Shown: piece by piece, positions 48,548 through 60,000 of the stretch
Numbering within the stretch: position 1 is the first letter of the stretch
Layout: each line of letters starts with the position of its first letter
Source: Hydractinia symbiolongicarpus
Taxonomy: Eukaryota; Cnidaria; Hydrozoa; Anthoathecata; Hydractiniidae
Reading direction: 5' to 3'
Assembly: GCF_029227915.1 (NCBI RefSeq)
Contig: NC_079878.1
Location: 8,308,001-8,372,000, forward strand
DNA length: 64,000 nt
The notes under the pieces: model-generated
What the model was told of the DNA's origin: nothing
The model's database searches: none
What the model saw: the letters and a program-made list of their open reading frames with translations, nothing else
Program-made: the position numbers and the translations under genes

Positions 48548-50054
48548 ATGGCTAGTTTCACACTGCAAAGACTGAGTAAGTAATACAAACATAGATGAGA
48601 GCTATCATAACACAAGAGACAGCTTTGGCTACTATGCAGCACACCTGTAGGCAATGTCGACATTTTCCTTATTAAATAGTTCCTTTCAAATAAATTTCAG
48701 AATAGATATTACCAATTCGAGCTTATACTAGTTATTTTCTACCTTGATATTAAGATATGCTTAGTATTATTTTCCCTTTATATTGGTAAAAGATTTACTT
48801 TGTTTTAGGTATCGCGTTGAATGTGATATTCTTCGTGCTACTCGTCGTAATGATGATTTACTATGAAACCAGAGGCGATAGCAGAAATTTAAAGTTTCCT
48901 CAAAGACATCAGTTTCTCTACTCCGTCTTTAAAAAAGATGACAATGCAAGATTCACAACTAGTCCGCCAAAACAAGGTATTAAAGTTATGCCTGCTTCAG
49001 CTACTCTTCCCAAAAGTTTGACCAATCCTTCGTCATCAGGATTTAACATAACTAATAACGGCACAAATAATATGGCGTCATTCATAACAGCAACAGGATG
49101 TTCAAATTGCGTCGCGGCTGAAGAAGATTTTTTCCAATTCTCAACATTTTTACAAGGAACAAACACGAAAGGAAATGAACTCAAGAATAATATAGAGGTT
49201 TTGCGATGTTATCTTGTAAGTACCTGCTCTTAACTTTCTTTTCCAAAATTTAATGAAATATCCATGGCCGCTCTAGTCTTTTTTGCATCTGTTTTCTAAA
49301 AGAATTTTAGTTTTTTACAAATATGTTGTAAATGAATTCAAATTTTATTTTATAGGCTGACATTTTACCTGATAATAAGTTAGACGATAAGAGTACAGCT
49401 GCTTGTAGTAACCACCAAGGAACAACTTTTACGTTTCGGGATCAAGTCCTATTTAAGAATATCAGAAATTATAACAACAACGTAAGTTGTTTGAACATTA
49501 GTAGGAATAATTTTCTTTTAGCTAATATTTTTTTCTAATTGTTTTTAATTTGGTTTACAGGACACGGTTTCGTTATCCCAAATGTCACAACTTCTGCAAC
49601 AATTTATTCCAAGTTTAATTCTCATGGAAGCATACGAAAAAGATGTATTGAAAAACAAAACAAGAGTTGCATTTCCAGAACGATTATCTAAAATAAAAAA
49701 AGGACTGGTCAAATTTACAGCATACATGCGCACTATAAGAAAGGTGAGTGCACTAGGTTACAAGCTATAGACTATTGTTACTTTGTAAGTATTGCTGTAA
49801 ATTTTGATTAAACCTATTTTAATAATTCTTACAGAATATGGTCTTCTTTTTAGAATCTGTTGAAATGCGAATGTATCTACAATCTAAGCTACGAGAAAAA
49901 AATTGGTCAAATAGTTTTGGAATTTGATGATCCAATTTTTACTCAACTCAACACGAGCATGGTAGAAAGAGAATTAGCAATCATGAAGCAGTTGGAGATG
50001 ACTATTCAGTTAGTCAAAGAGATCCTTGGACATCGTAGACGCTGTTTGCGGTGA
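48548..50054 (+). CDS. array gene 3: helical cytokine-like membrane/secreted protein (314 aa)
   Basis: Exons 48548-48575, 48809-49215, 49356-49481, 49561-49743, 49854-50054; 945 nt, phases 1,0,0,0. It shares the N-terminus MASFTLQRLS and the hydrophobic stretch with copy 2, ends exon 2 with RCYL instead of RCYF, and keeps the CSNC, AACSN, CEC and RRRCLR cysteines (seven in total). The first half of exon 4 is nearly identical to copy 1 at the base level, while exons 2 and 5 follow copy 2, so this copy is a mosaic. The stalk is the most variable part. AATAAA at 50134-50139, 80 nt after the stop. Same uncertain function as its paralogues. Confidence 0.88.
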
Positions 50055-50133
50055 AGTTGTTGAGTTGAGCTTTTATTTTCTAAACAAGATCGTATGATCG
50101 ACATTGGTTTTTGGCAAAATAACTTTGTTGGAT

Positions 50134-50139
50134 AATAAA
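50134..50139 (+). terminator. polyadenylation signal AATAAA of array gene 3
   Basis: A canonical hexamer 80 nt downstream of the TGA of array gene 3. Confidence 0.5.
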
Positions 50140-51959
50140 CGTAATGTATGCACCTATATTCTCATTTAATTCCTACTCACGAGATAATGGAGACATGTTG
50201 TTAAGTTTTGCTGCTCAATGTATTGGGAATACCTAAAAATTTAAGTTCTTTGTAAAAATATCTAGTTGGTATGTACGATCTGCTTACAACCTCCGTTCAC
50301 AGTAATGAAGTCTATTGACAAAAATTTTTCTATTTAAAAGAAGTAATAATTTATATAATTGAAGACTGTTGTATTTATATATTTATAAGCTTTTGGAAAT
50401 TTGAATGGAGAGTATAGCACATAATTTTTTAGTCAATATTTTTTTACGACGCATTATATATTAGTAGTTGCCATATATTTATTAAATCCCATTATTTGTT
50501 TGTATTGTTTTGTATTGTTTTGTATTTATGCTAAAAATTGTTCTATAACATTTACTGAGTCATTTTTTGTGTTTTGATATCAAGGTTAGTTATGAATCAA
50601 ATCAAATAAAAGGGAAAGTTAAGCACCAACATAGACAGTCCATCACTACGTCCAACTTACTAAATGCCTGGTTTTTATTTGTAAAGTGCGTAGATAGTGC
50701 TGCTCTTTTTGAGCTTTCTAGTGTCCTATTGTCTTTTTATCGCAACTTCTTGACCTTATTTGGGAAGTTTGTATTGTTTGAGAGCTACTCTTGGGAGGCA
50801 ATTTCTAAAGGGAATATCATTATGTTGCCGTTCTTAATTCTACAATGTTTTATTGTATTGAGAACGACAGCTATCATAAAATCCCATTTAAGGCAAGTAA
50901 GAGATATGTTTTGTTTAATAGGTAAGTGTGACAACGACATTTTCCTTATTGGCGAAACAAATTAAAAACAAGGTCAAGTTTAGAAAGTATAGTGACGTTT
51001 TATTTGACAAATAGTAAATAACGAACCTTTCTTCACTTTATAAAGTTTAAATATCAATCAATCAATGCAATACATTAAAGCGTAGGAGGCCGGCTGAAAC
51101 ACTTTATTGCTGTTTCACATTTAGCTAACTATGGTGTTTAGCTAACTGTAACTAATGGTATCATGAAAAGCGAATATACCTAGACACAGATTTTCTAAAT
51201 GATTTTTAGACTAGCGTTGTATACCTGCATTTTGAAAGTTTGGATTTCGAGGATGTTTGAGTAAAAAATGTGAAATATGGTTGCGTCGATTACTAATCCT
51301 ATTGAAACAACAAAGTACTTCTTACGAAAAATGATACGAAACTCTGTAACTCTAATCATAGAAATAAAAATACTGACTGCGTGAAGGAGAAGATAGTATG
51401 ACGCATTTGACATCAGAAACTATCTTCACAGATATTTATCTTATAATATTTTGTAAGGTCTTATTTCATGGAAGAGAAGATGACATCTGATTTTACGATT
51501 GATTGAGTTATGATCGTTAATCACAACGCTATATATACAGGCTGCGGAATAATAATGTGTCTGGTTTAAGCGTAACCAATCACCTTTTGATTCAATCAGC
51601 TATTGTACATTTTGAAAGCTCAATGACATGACTGAAGAAAAGTCTTGGTGTTGTTAATCAAGTGTCCTTGTGATCCAAATAATTTCTATGCCATGTTTCG
51701 ATAAACGTGAATTGGTGAGTTGTTTTATATCAATATGAGCATTTCTTCATATTGCACAAGCAGCTTCACCTAATCGGAATATCCCTCAGCTTCTCCTAAT
51801 TTTTTTCTACATCTTCTGTTGGAAAAGAAAATTAAAAATTGTCATTGGTGACCAAATCCTGCAAACTTGATATGCATCTCGAATAATCATTAGCGGAAAA
51901 ACGTTTTTTAAGCTAATAGGAAGTGAATTCTTCTTATTTATCAACTGCATGTCTACCTA

Positions 51960-52275
51960 GCATAACATTCCTCCAAAGAACACGATGCTGTTGTTCCACC
52001 ATCGCAGTATACCTCCAAAGAGCACAAGGGTGTCCACCATCGGAGTACACGACCAAAGAAGAAAAGGGCGTTCCGCCATCGAAGCACACGACCCCACAAG
52101 TGTGTTCTAACATCGAAGTAAACGAATAAAGAACACAAGGGTGTTGTTCTGCCATCGGTGTACACGAAAAAAGAATTCCACCATCAGTGTACACAAATAA
52201 AGAAGACAAGAGTCTTCCATCATTGTTTTACACGACCAAAGAACACAAAAGTGTTCCACCATCAGGGTAAACGAT
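51960..52275. repeat. minisatellite with ~43-46-bp units
   Basis: About seven imperfect copies built on TTCCACCATCGGTGTACACG plus AACAAAGAACACAAGGGTG. Open frames exist in several phases because of the repeat; none resembles a gene. Confidence 0.85.
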
Positions 52276-52499
52276 CTTACAAACTTTGCTATTTGATTTC
52301 TGCGAGAGAATACTCATAACGCATAGGATATTTCCACACGCAAGTTAACAATTGTTATCGAAAAATTTTATCTTGTAAACTCCTAAAAAGTTACCGTATG
52401 TTGCAGTAAATTCTACGTTGTTGTTGAAACATTCGAATATTTATACAGGATATAGCCACTAAGTGTTGGAAACACTGTCACTATGTTCAAAAGTATATA

Positions 52500-52654
52500 T
52501 TAGGTATGCAACGACATTGCCTACCCATCTTCCTCACTTGACATGGGTTAACGCGTAGCTATGGTGAAGACACTTGCTAAACATGCCCGCGCTGTGGACC
52601 GAAACACGACCTTGTGATTACGCCGTGAACGCTATAACCACAGGGCCACGCTCC
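52500..52654 (-). mobile_element. tRNA-derived SINE-like sequence (minus strand)
   Basis: Minus-strand reading starts GGAGCGTGGCCCTGTGGTTA (A-box region, about 52631-52654), then TTTCGGTCC (B-box-like, about 52597-52605) and a non-tRNA tail. The B box is degenerate, so it is an old copy. Confidence 0.5.
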
Positions 52655-53045
52655 ATGGTATTACGTTTTTATACCTTGCTCCTGATCTTTAAAGCGAGGA
52701 ACTAAAATAAGAGTTAGATTGCTCTGTGTATTGTCGTCGCTGGTTTATTTGGTAATTACTGAAATGGGAATCCTTCTTTAGATAATTGGTTTAGTTCTAT
52801 ATCTTTCTGTAAATATACACATGCAATTATATATACAAAAAAGCTTAAAAAACAACGGGTATATTTTTGAAATTGTCCTTCATAGAGCAGTCTCCACTCC
52901 ATTGGAGTTTCTGTTAGATGCTAAAACTTCGGATAAAGTACACAGACGACAGAGTAGTAGAAGAACTCTGCGGGACATCTTTAGTAACGACATGACAGTA
53001 AGCTAGATCTTTCACAACGATCATTGCAGGTAACCTTCACGATAT

Positions 53046-54096
53046 TTACGCTGGTGTTATTAAAACCATCAGATGTCCGCTATCTGCTGCACTGTCCAAC
53101 AGATCTGGAGCGACGTGAGCGAGGTGTCTTTGTGCAAAATCGCATGGTGGAAAAATGTGAACAACATATCCAGGCTAAATAAGACAAAGGTGGTAATTAT
53201 CAGCAAATAGACGACAGTTTTATATCCAGGCTAAATAAGACAAAGGTGGTAATTATCAGCAAATAGACGACAGTTTTATATCTTTTCAACAAATACACTT
53301 GTAACTTAATAGGAAACAACAGGAAAGCCTATCTGACGGGGAAATTGCAAGCTATAGTAAATCTTTGAAAACAGTCAGTCAAAAGTCAGGTATACTAAGG
53401 CATATAAGACTAGGTAAGGATTTTAGGCGTCACACGTCGGGATTACGTCGTTTTTTTTACAAGCAGGTGGAAATTGGGTAATGCGAAAGCATGCTGTTAT
53501 GCTTATGCGAAAAACAAAATAAAGCTTAAAGTATGATTTCGGGGGTCATGTTTCACACAGACAGTCTGTAATTAGTAGTAGGAAAATGAAACTCGTTTTT
53601 TTAGTTAGAACCTGGTGGAATAGAAACATTTGGGTTTTTTTTTACATGGAACTCTATGAAGATATAACGTATATCAATTTGACTACTAACCATTACGTTG
53701 GGAGGGGTGGGCACGTTAATTATACCCGCTGCTTGCTTCTGTTGTAAATACGTTATAAAGCCAGTCTTTAGTGCACGTGTTTGTGCATGTACATCCAGTG
53801 GATCTCGACCACAGGGAAGGGCCAATAACATGCAATGCTCTTTTGGTTGCTAGAAAAGAAGTTAACGTAACTCGCATGATCACAAAATACATTAAACCGG
53901 GTTATATTATTTCCTGACTTTTTCTAGTTGTTGTATTCACAAAAATAAAGGTAGAAAATAATTACAGAAATTCTCTTGTCAACTCCTTCAAGTTGTGACG
54001 GTTCGAGCTTCATTCGTTGAGATATACGCAATGGAGGCGGCACTTCGTTTGGTTGCGCAGCTCGTGGTAATGATGCTTCAGCTATTCGTACGGAAC
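53046..54096 (-). CDS. spen: spen exons 11-13: SPOC domain and C-terminus
   Basis: Exon 11 gives LPRAAQPNEVPPPLRISQRM and QLEGVDKRIS; exon 12 gives CMLLALPCGRD and FITYLQQKQAAGIINVP; exon 13 gives YVVHIFPPCDF and LAHVAPDLL, with stop TAA at 53046-53048. Of the basic patch that binds the phosphorylated LSD motif of SMRT in human SHARP, the first two arginines of LRIxQRMR are present and the third position is Lys; the Tyr and Lys of YLQxKQ are kept. The protein ends in LITPA, a few residues shorter than human. The exon 13 acceptor (53175-53176) is duplicated 56 bp upstream. Confidence 0.92.
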
Positions 54097-57000
54097 CTGA
54101 TAAAAGAAAAAAACTTTGCTAATATCAGTTTAAAAAATGTAAACATGTCGTATAATAAATGTACTGCAGTGGAATCTCTCTATCTCGAACTCGCAAGGGT
54201 CCAAAAAATTTGTTCGAGATAGAGAGTTAGAGATAAAGAAAGGAAAATACCTTAGGCGGACGACAAAGGGACCGAGACTTTAGTTCGAGATAGAGCGAAG
54301 TTCGAGATAGGGAGTAGTCGAGATAGAGATTCCACTGTACTAATTTGTTTGTTCAAATATTTTAAATACCCCACCTGAAAGAAAATGCATTTGAACAGCA
54401 GCAGTGTCGTTTTTTAAACCCAACAGACCTTGCCACATCACCGGAAATCTTCGCAATAAATCAAGTAACGTGTCAGTACTTTGTCCACCGCCACTGCCTC
54501 CACTGCTGACAATTTCACCTTGATGTGGTCCATTGTTTCGATTAGATGATTGATCTCTACTATCTTTCCCAGGTGGTGGTGGAGGAGGTGATAATCTTCT
54601 TGAAGACCTCTCCAGTCCTCGTCTATCATATTGTGGTGATCTATGACCGGGGCTACGTCCACGCCTTCGATCATACGAGTTTTCACGTTTACTGTAAGGT
54701 GATCTGGATCGGGATCTTACGCCTATACCAGATGGCTTGCTTTGATCTAATCGATCCTTTGCAAGTGATCTGAATGACGGTGGAGGACTTCTTCTGTTTT
54801 CTGGGTACTTGCTACGAGCATATTCTCGTTCCCTGTAGCTTTCTCGGCTTCTCTCACGCGAACGATCGTGACGATAGTCATTGTAAGACTTTTCGCTGCG
54901 TCCTTCTGCACGATATGCTTTTGGCTCTCGGTTTTTCGCATCACGTTCCACGGGTGGTAGCGAACTACGCTTATCATCTTTACTATTTGTCCGATACACG
55001 CGCTGTTTAGATTTATCTTCTTCATCTGAACTGTCATCACTATCTTCGCTCTCGGATGAAGATGAGGAGGATGAGGATGACGAGTCGGAGGAATCTTTCA
55101 TAGAAGTTGTTGCTGGAGCTTTCTCCAAAGGTACGGTAACTTCCTTTGATGGAGATAAAGACTTCGCTTCGTTGCCAGACATTTCATTTGGTTTTATATC
55201 AGAAGCCGAAGGTTTCGCCTCAGAACACTGCTTTTCCTGTGCATTATCTTCCGAAATTTTATCTACAACTGGTTTTGATTCGTCCTCTGTCGATTCTGTT
55301 TTAACGTCTCCATTCACGTGTTCAACTTTCACAGTTTTCTCTTCAACAATTCCTTCGCCTTCACTAATTTCTTCAGTTTTTGGCTTAACCAGTTCGAATT
55401 CTTCCACAGGTAAAGACGCTGTTTCGTCAGGAGTATTCCCCGTCTCTTCCGCCTTAATTTCTAGATGGGCTTTGTGTTCAATCGTACCGGGAAGGGGAGT
55501 TTCAGAAGGCTGATCAGCTTTTTCGGATTTTACTTCAGAGTTCACAGCGTTTGCTGTATCCTCCATGCTCTGCAGCTTTTTTAGTTTTCTTTCCTTCTTC
55601 TCGGCTTTCTTACGAGCCTTTTCCGCCTTTTCCGCTTTCTTTTTTTCTTTTTTTTCCTTTTTTAGTTCGGACTTCGTTTTCGGAGCTTCCGGAAGAGCAG
55701 CAGGCTCCTCTTCCTGTTCGTTTATGCTGTATCCAAGATCAAAAGTGCCTTGTGTGGCTTTTACCTTCTTCTGTTTCTCCTTTTTCTCTTTTTTCTTCTT
55801 CTTCTCTTTCTTTTTGGATGGTTCCTCTGAGACTTGTGGCTCAGCTATGCTTCTTTTTCTCTTCTTTCTCTTTTCTTTTTCAACCCTTACAGGTTTACCA
55901 CCGCTATAAAAACCTGAACTGCTTACAGGACTGATCGATTCACGCGATATGCGTCTTTTAGGTGAAATACTCTCCCGTGACAAGGGTGAGTGACTCCTTT
56001 GAATATCTTTATATTTATCTCGTCCGTACGAGTAATCGCGTTTAGTAGCGTATTTATCATCCCGATAATCTCCATAATCTTTTTCACGTTGCACGTAAGT
56101 TGGTGCATCATACGTACGTGCGCCATATACTCCTCGGGGATGGAACGGACCGCCACGTGCAACATTCTGAAAATTCATATGTGCATCTGGTGGTGTGGGT
56201 GATGGTTCTAGTTGACGACGATCAAGTAAACCATTTTTTTCCATGCGGCTGTAAAATCCATCGCGACAAGCAGGACTAGCATAATCGACCTTAACATGAA
56301 ACACAATATAACTTGACGTAAGGTCACCTGCTGGATATAATTCTCACTGACTGTAAATCCTGTCAATACTACAAAGCTTTTAAAAACCTGTAGCATTTAA
56401 AAACCTGTAGCATTTACTAAGATTAGAAAACCTCGCCGTTCAGAGCACTCGTGTATTTCAGAATATTACGCAAATGGAAAATTTATTAAAAATTCATTAA
56501 AGAAGTTGAACCCTATTAAAGTTGGGAAAGAAGTACACAGATAAGATAATTTGGCACAATTTAATTCAGCGAATAACATAAAAAAGAAAAAGAAATTTGT
56601 TAAAACCAGAAATAATTTTAGCTGAATTTTTTTTAATTTTATTTTCAAAAGAAAAACGCATAAGTTTGAACAAACTAGGCAAAACTTCTTTCTTAAAAAT
56701 CTCGTGTCGTCCACATTTGGACAAAATCGAGTTAAATGAGTGCAAATAATACAAACATGAATTATAGTACGCCAAAATTAGCAAATATATACTAACCGCA
56801 AGTCTTTTTCCGAGAAACAATTTGCCATGCATCTCAGCGAAGGCTCGTGTACAAGACTCGATAGTTTCAAACCTCACCAGAGCTTGACCGAACTTCTTAT
56901 CGAGAAGACATCTCTGCACATAGCCGAATGGATGAAAAGCTTTAGAAATTTGGCTTTCTGAAGCGTTTGATTGAAGATTACCGACCCATAAAGAATTTGT

Positions 57001-60000
57001 TGGTGTACCACGTCCGTAGCCAACCTAAAGCAAAGTGCAAATAACTCCATGCCACACACAAGTACATATCTAACACAGGCAGCCAGGGTAGCCACTAAAA
57101 CAAATGTAAAAATTATATACCATAACATACCTTAACTCTATTTTCACCTATGTATTGACGATCCATTTTTCTTTTTGCCAACATGGCACCATTTATATCG
57201 ATGTATTGTACAAACGAGTATGTCGTCACACCTGTTTGCATTTTCTTTATGTCCACATCCTAGCGAGATAAAAAACATTTAATTTGATTAGAAACATATG
57301 TCAAATACAAGAAGTTTCCATACTACTTACTTTACTAAAAATTGGATGTTTAAAGAGCTTAACGCAATGAAATTCAGTCGCAGGCAAAAAGGCTAGTCAT
57401 TAAAAAAAAACAACATCTACAGCCATACCACAACATCACCAAATCTTTCAAATATATTACGCAGTTCTCCATGCATCATAGTTTTCTCAAGGTTACCAAC
57501 AAACACAGTTCTCGTTGCATGTGGATCAAAGCTTAGTTCTTCCTGCATACTTCGACGAGACCGGTGTCCTGCATCAAAACAACATTATACATAGTGCACC
57601 ACTGTATAAGACAATTGAGAAAAAATCATATCAAAACAGTCTGTTTTAGCGAATTGTTAACAAACTTTGATAAGTGTTACAATGTGTGCATTTACAAATT
57701 TTACAAGTTCTTACTTAAATATTATTTGATAGAAACAGACTTTTGCTTTGGAAAACTGCTTCGTGTTAGCATGGATTATCAACACCTGCGTCAAAACATG
57801 TTGAGACAAGACAGGTAATTTGTCACCATTAAGTAATTGCATAGGTTATTTCTATATCAGATTTACGCATTTTAAACTTGTAAAATTTTTAAGGCTGTCC
57901 GCCTAGCCTAGGTGTGTGCTAAAGTACCGAATTTGCTTCCTGACGGCTGTAGATCATTCACCGTTTGACGCTTTTGTTCATACTTGAAAAAACGCGTTTG
58001 GCGTAAATTTTTTTTTGAAGATTGTAGAAGCTGCAGTTGCTTAAAGAAAACTTCCCAATGTTTATTATCATCTTTTTTATTGCACAACACGAAGTACTGT
58101 GAACTGTGAAAGTTCCTGATTCACATCAACTGAGCATAAAAATCACACCACAAACCTTTTAATAACACTTTAATCTCTTGACCAAGGAAAAGTTTCCCTG
58201 AGCTATGACATGCTTCTTCTGCTTCATCCGTTCTAAATAAATTAAGCACACAACAAAATGTTATTTCATGTGTGGATAGCTTTTATGCTACGGTTTTTAT
58301 CATAAGGTTACATTGGAAAACCAAATTCTTCATCCAGAGGGAATGTTCTGTCTTAGTTAACTGAGTCATCAGTCTCTAGCATCATAAAGAAACTTACTTC
58401 ATAAATTTAACATAGGCATGCCTGTCCAGACCTTCCCCTTTGATATTAATGTTTAGGATTTCTCCATATTTCTTAAATTCATGGTACAACTCCTCTTCTA
58501 AATTGGAATCTAGAGAAAAGATAATATTTTATTGGACGAAACTTACACAGATTTTAAAAGTTTTAAAATAAAAACTGTTAAAGTTTATCCAATGATTTAG
58601 AAATGCATTTAAAATTTTATCCATAATCATTTTTCCAAAACAATAGTCACCTTGTGACTCATGAAGTTGTTTGTTACCTATTAAAAAGGTTGAGATAGTG
58701 AGCATAAAGACAGCTTCTTGCTGTTCCTTAGCTCTCAGCTTGCACATGATACAATGATTTCAAAAAAAAAATTGATTGTTACATGAGTTTGTTTTGGGTT
58801 TTTTGGTTGGGTTAATGGAAGTGTAAAAACTATCTAAGAAAAACACGTACCAGGTGTTCGAGAAGACAAATTCTTCACCAAAACTGTTGCGCGGTTGCTA
58901 TTTTTTTTACTGTCATCTGAATCACTGGAATATTCGCCAACACGAGATCTACTTTTTGGACTTGGCTCTCCATCAGAAAAACTTCCACGTGAAGCTAAAA
59001 TTGGAGAATTACATAAATCATGAAAACGAAATGACAACATAAGAATTGGCAAAAGCGTAAAAGCTGTGAAAAACGTGTACTCCTGTTTTATGAACCAGCA
59101 AAACATTGTCATGGTAAAAATTGCAAAAATTTACCATTTATACAGCTAATGCTAAATACTTCAGCTATTTATTACTAAAAAAGTCGTCTTTGTTTGAGAT
59201 AATAATGGTAAAATAACTGTGAGTAAAATTTGCACAAAAAAATATGTCCCTATTTTAACCAAAAATTTATTGTGCAAAATTATATGCATTCTGCATTCCT
59301 AATCTTCACACCTCCACATACAAAATAAACGGAATAGTGAGTGCCATTTAAAGATATAAATCACATATTTAAAAATTTATTTTGTTTACACAGATACAGA
59401 ATATAGAGATTGTCAAAGAATTTTCATATGTTTCAGTTAATCTTAGTTGTTATGCTTAATGACGCTTCATGGTTTTAAAATATTAAAAGTTGTCGAACTT
59501 TTAATTCCTAAGATGAAACACACAAAATATAGCATGCTCAGTCTTTGTAATTCAAATTTTTCCATATCCACAAAAATATGTTATTTGCCTAGCATGGTTT
59601 ATTACCATGTTGGCATTGTTAGAAGGGTTTTAAACTTCCTTATTAGATTAAAAGTAGGTGCATGTATAAACCTTTATGGAATGAAAAACCCTTAAAAAAG
59701 GAAGTTATAGTTAAGAAAAACTAATTAAATCTCTTTAATATTCGTACGTCTATTCGTCTTTTTTGTTATGGAAACACGAAATGCGATATATAAAGGACGG
59801 GCAACCCTGTGAATTTTTCCATGGGTTAAAGACTAATACAGAAAGTAATAGTCAAAGAAAAAAGCCTTAAAGCCACCTTACATGACATTGTAATGAATCA
59901 ACATTGCATTGCAATGAATCACACACTACAACATGTTCTAGGCATGTGGGTGCACATGGACAGGCCTGTGAGTGCATACCTCTTACGGAATAACCATTCC

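Larger units (their letters stand above)
48061..50970 (+). repeat. tandem segmental duplication, unit 3 (right-truncated)
   Basis: Carries array gene 3 and the first ~0.9 kb of the downstream flank. Similarity to unit 2 fades near 50970, so the distal part of the unit is missing. Confidence 0.75.
50971..53045. other. intergenic region between array and spen
   Basis: No supported gene. It contains the minisatellite at 51960-52275 and the SINE-like head at 52500-52654. A minus-strand AATAAA at 52744-52749, about 300 nt past the spen stop, may serve its 3' end. Confidence 0.6.

Noticed and set aside
50567-50965. 132-codon ORF downstream of array gene 3
   Set aside because: The homologous segment of unit 2 (44320-44870) is interrupted and gives a different frame, so the ORF is not conserved.
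53175-53232. Using the upstream duplicate acceptor as the main spen isoform
   Set aside because: It shifts the frame and loses the conserved FPPCDF..LAPDLL-type SPOC end, so the downstream acceptor was taken as the reference.
54546-55934. Several plus-strand ORFs up to 127 codons opposite the large spen exon
   Set aside because: They are antisense shadows of the Lys/Glu/Ser-rich spen coding sequence (giving Phe/Ser/Leu-rich translations).
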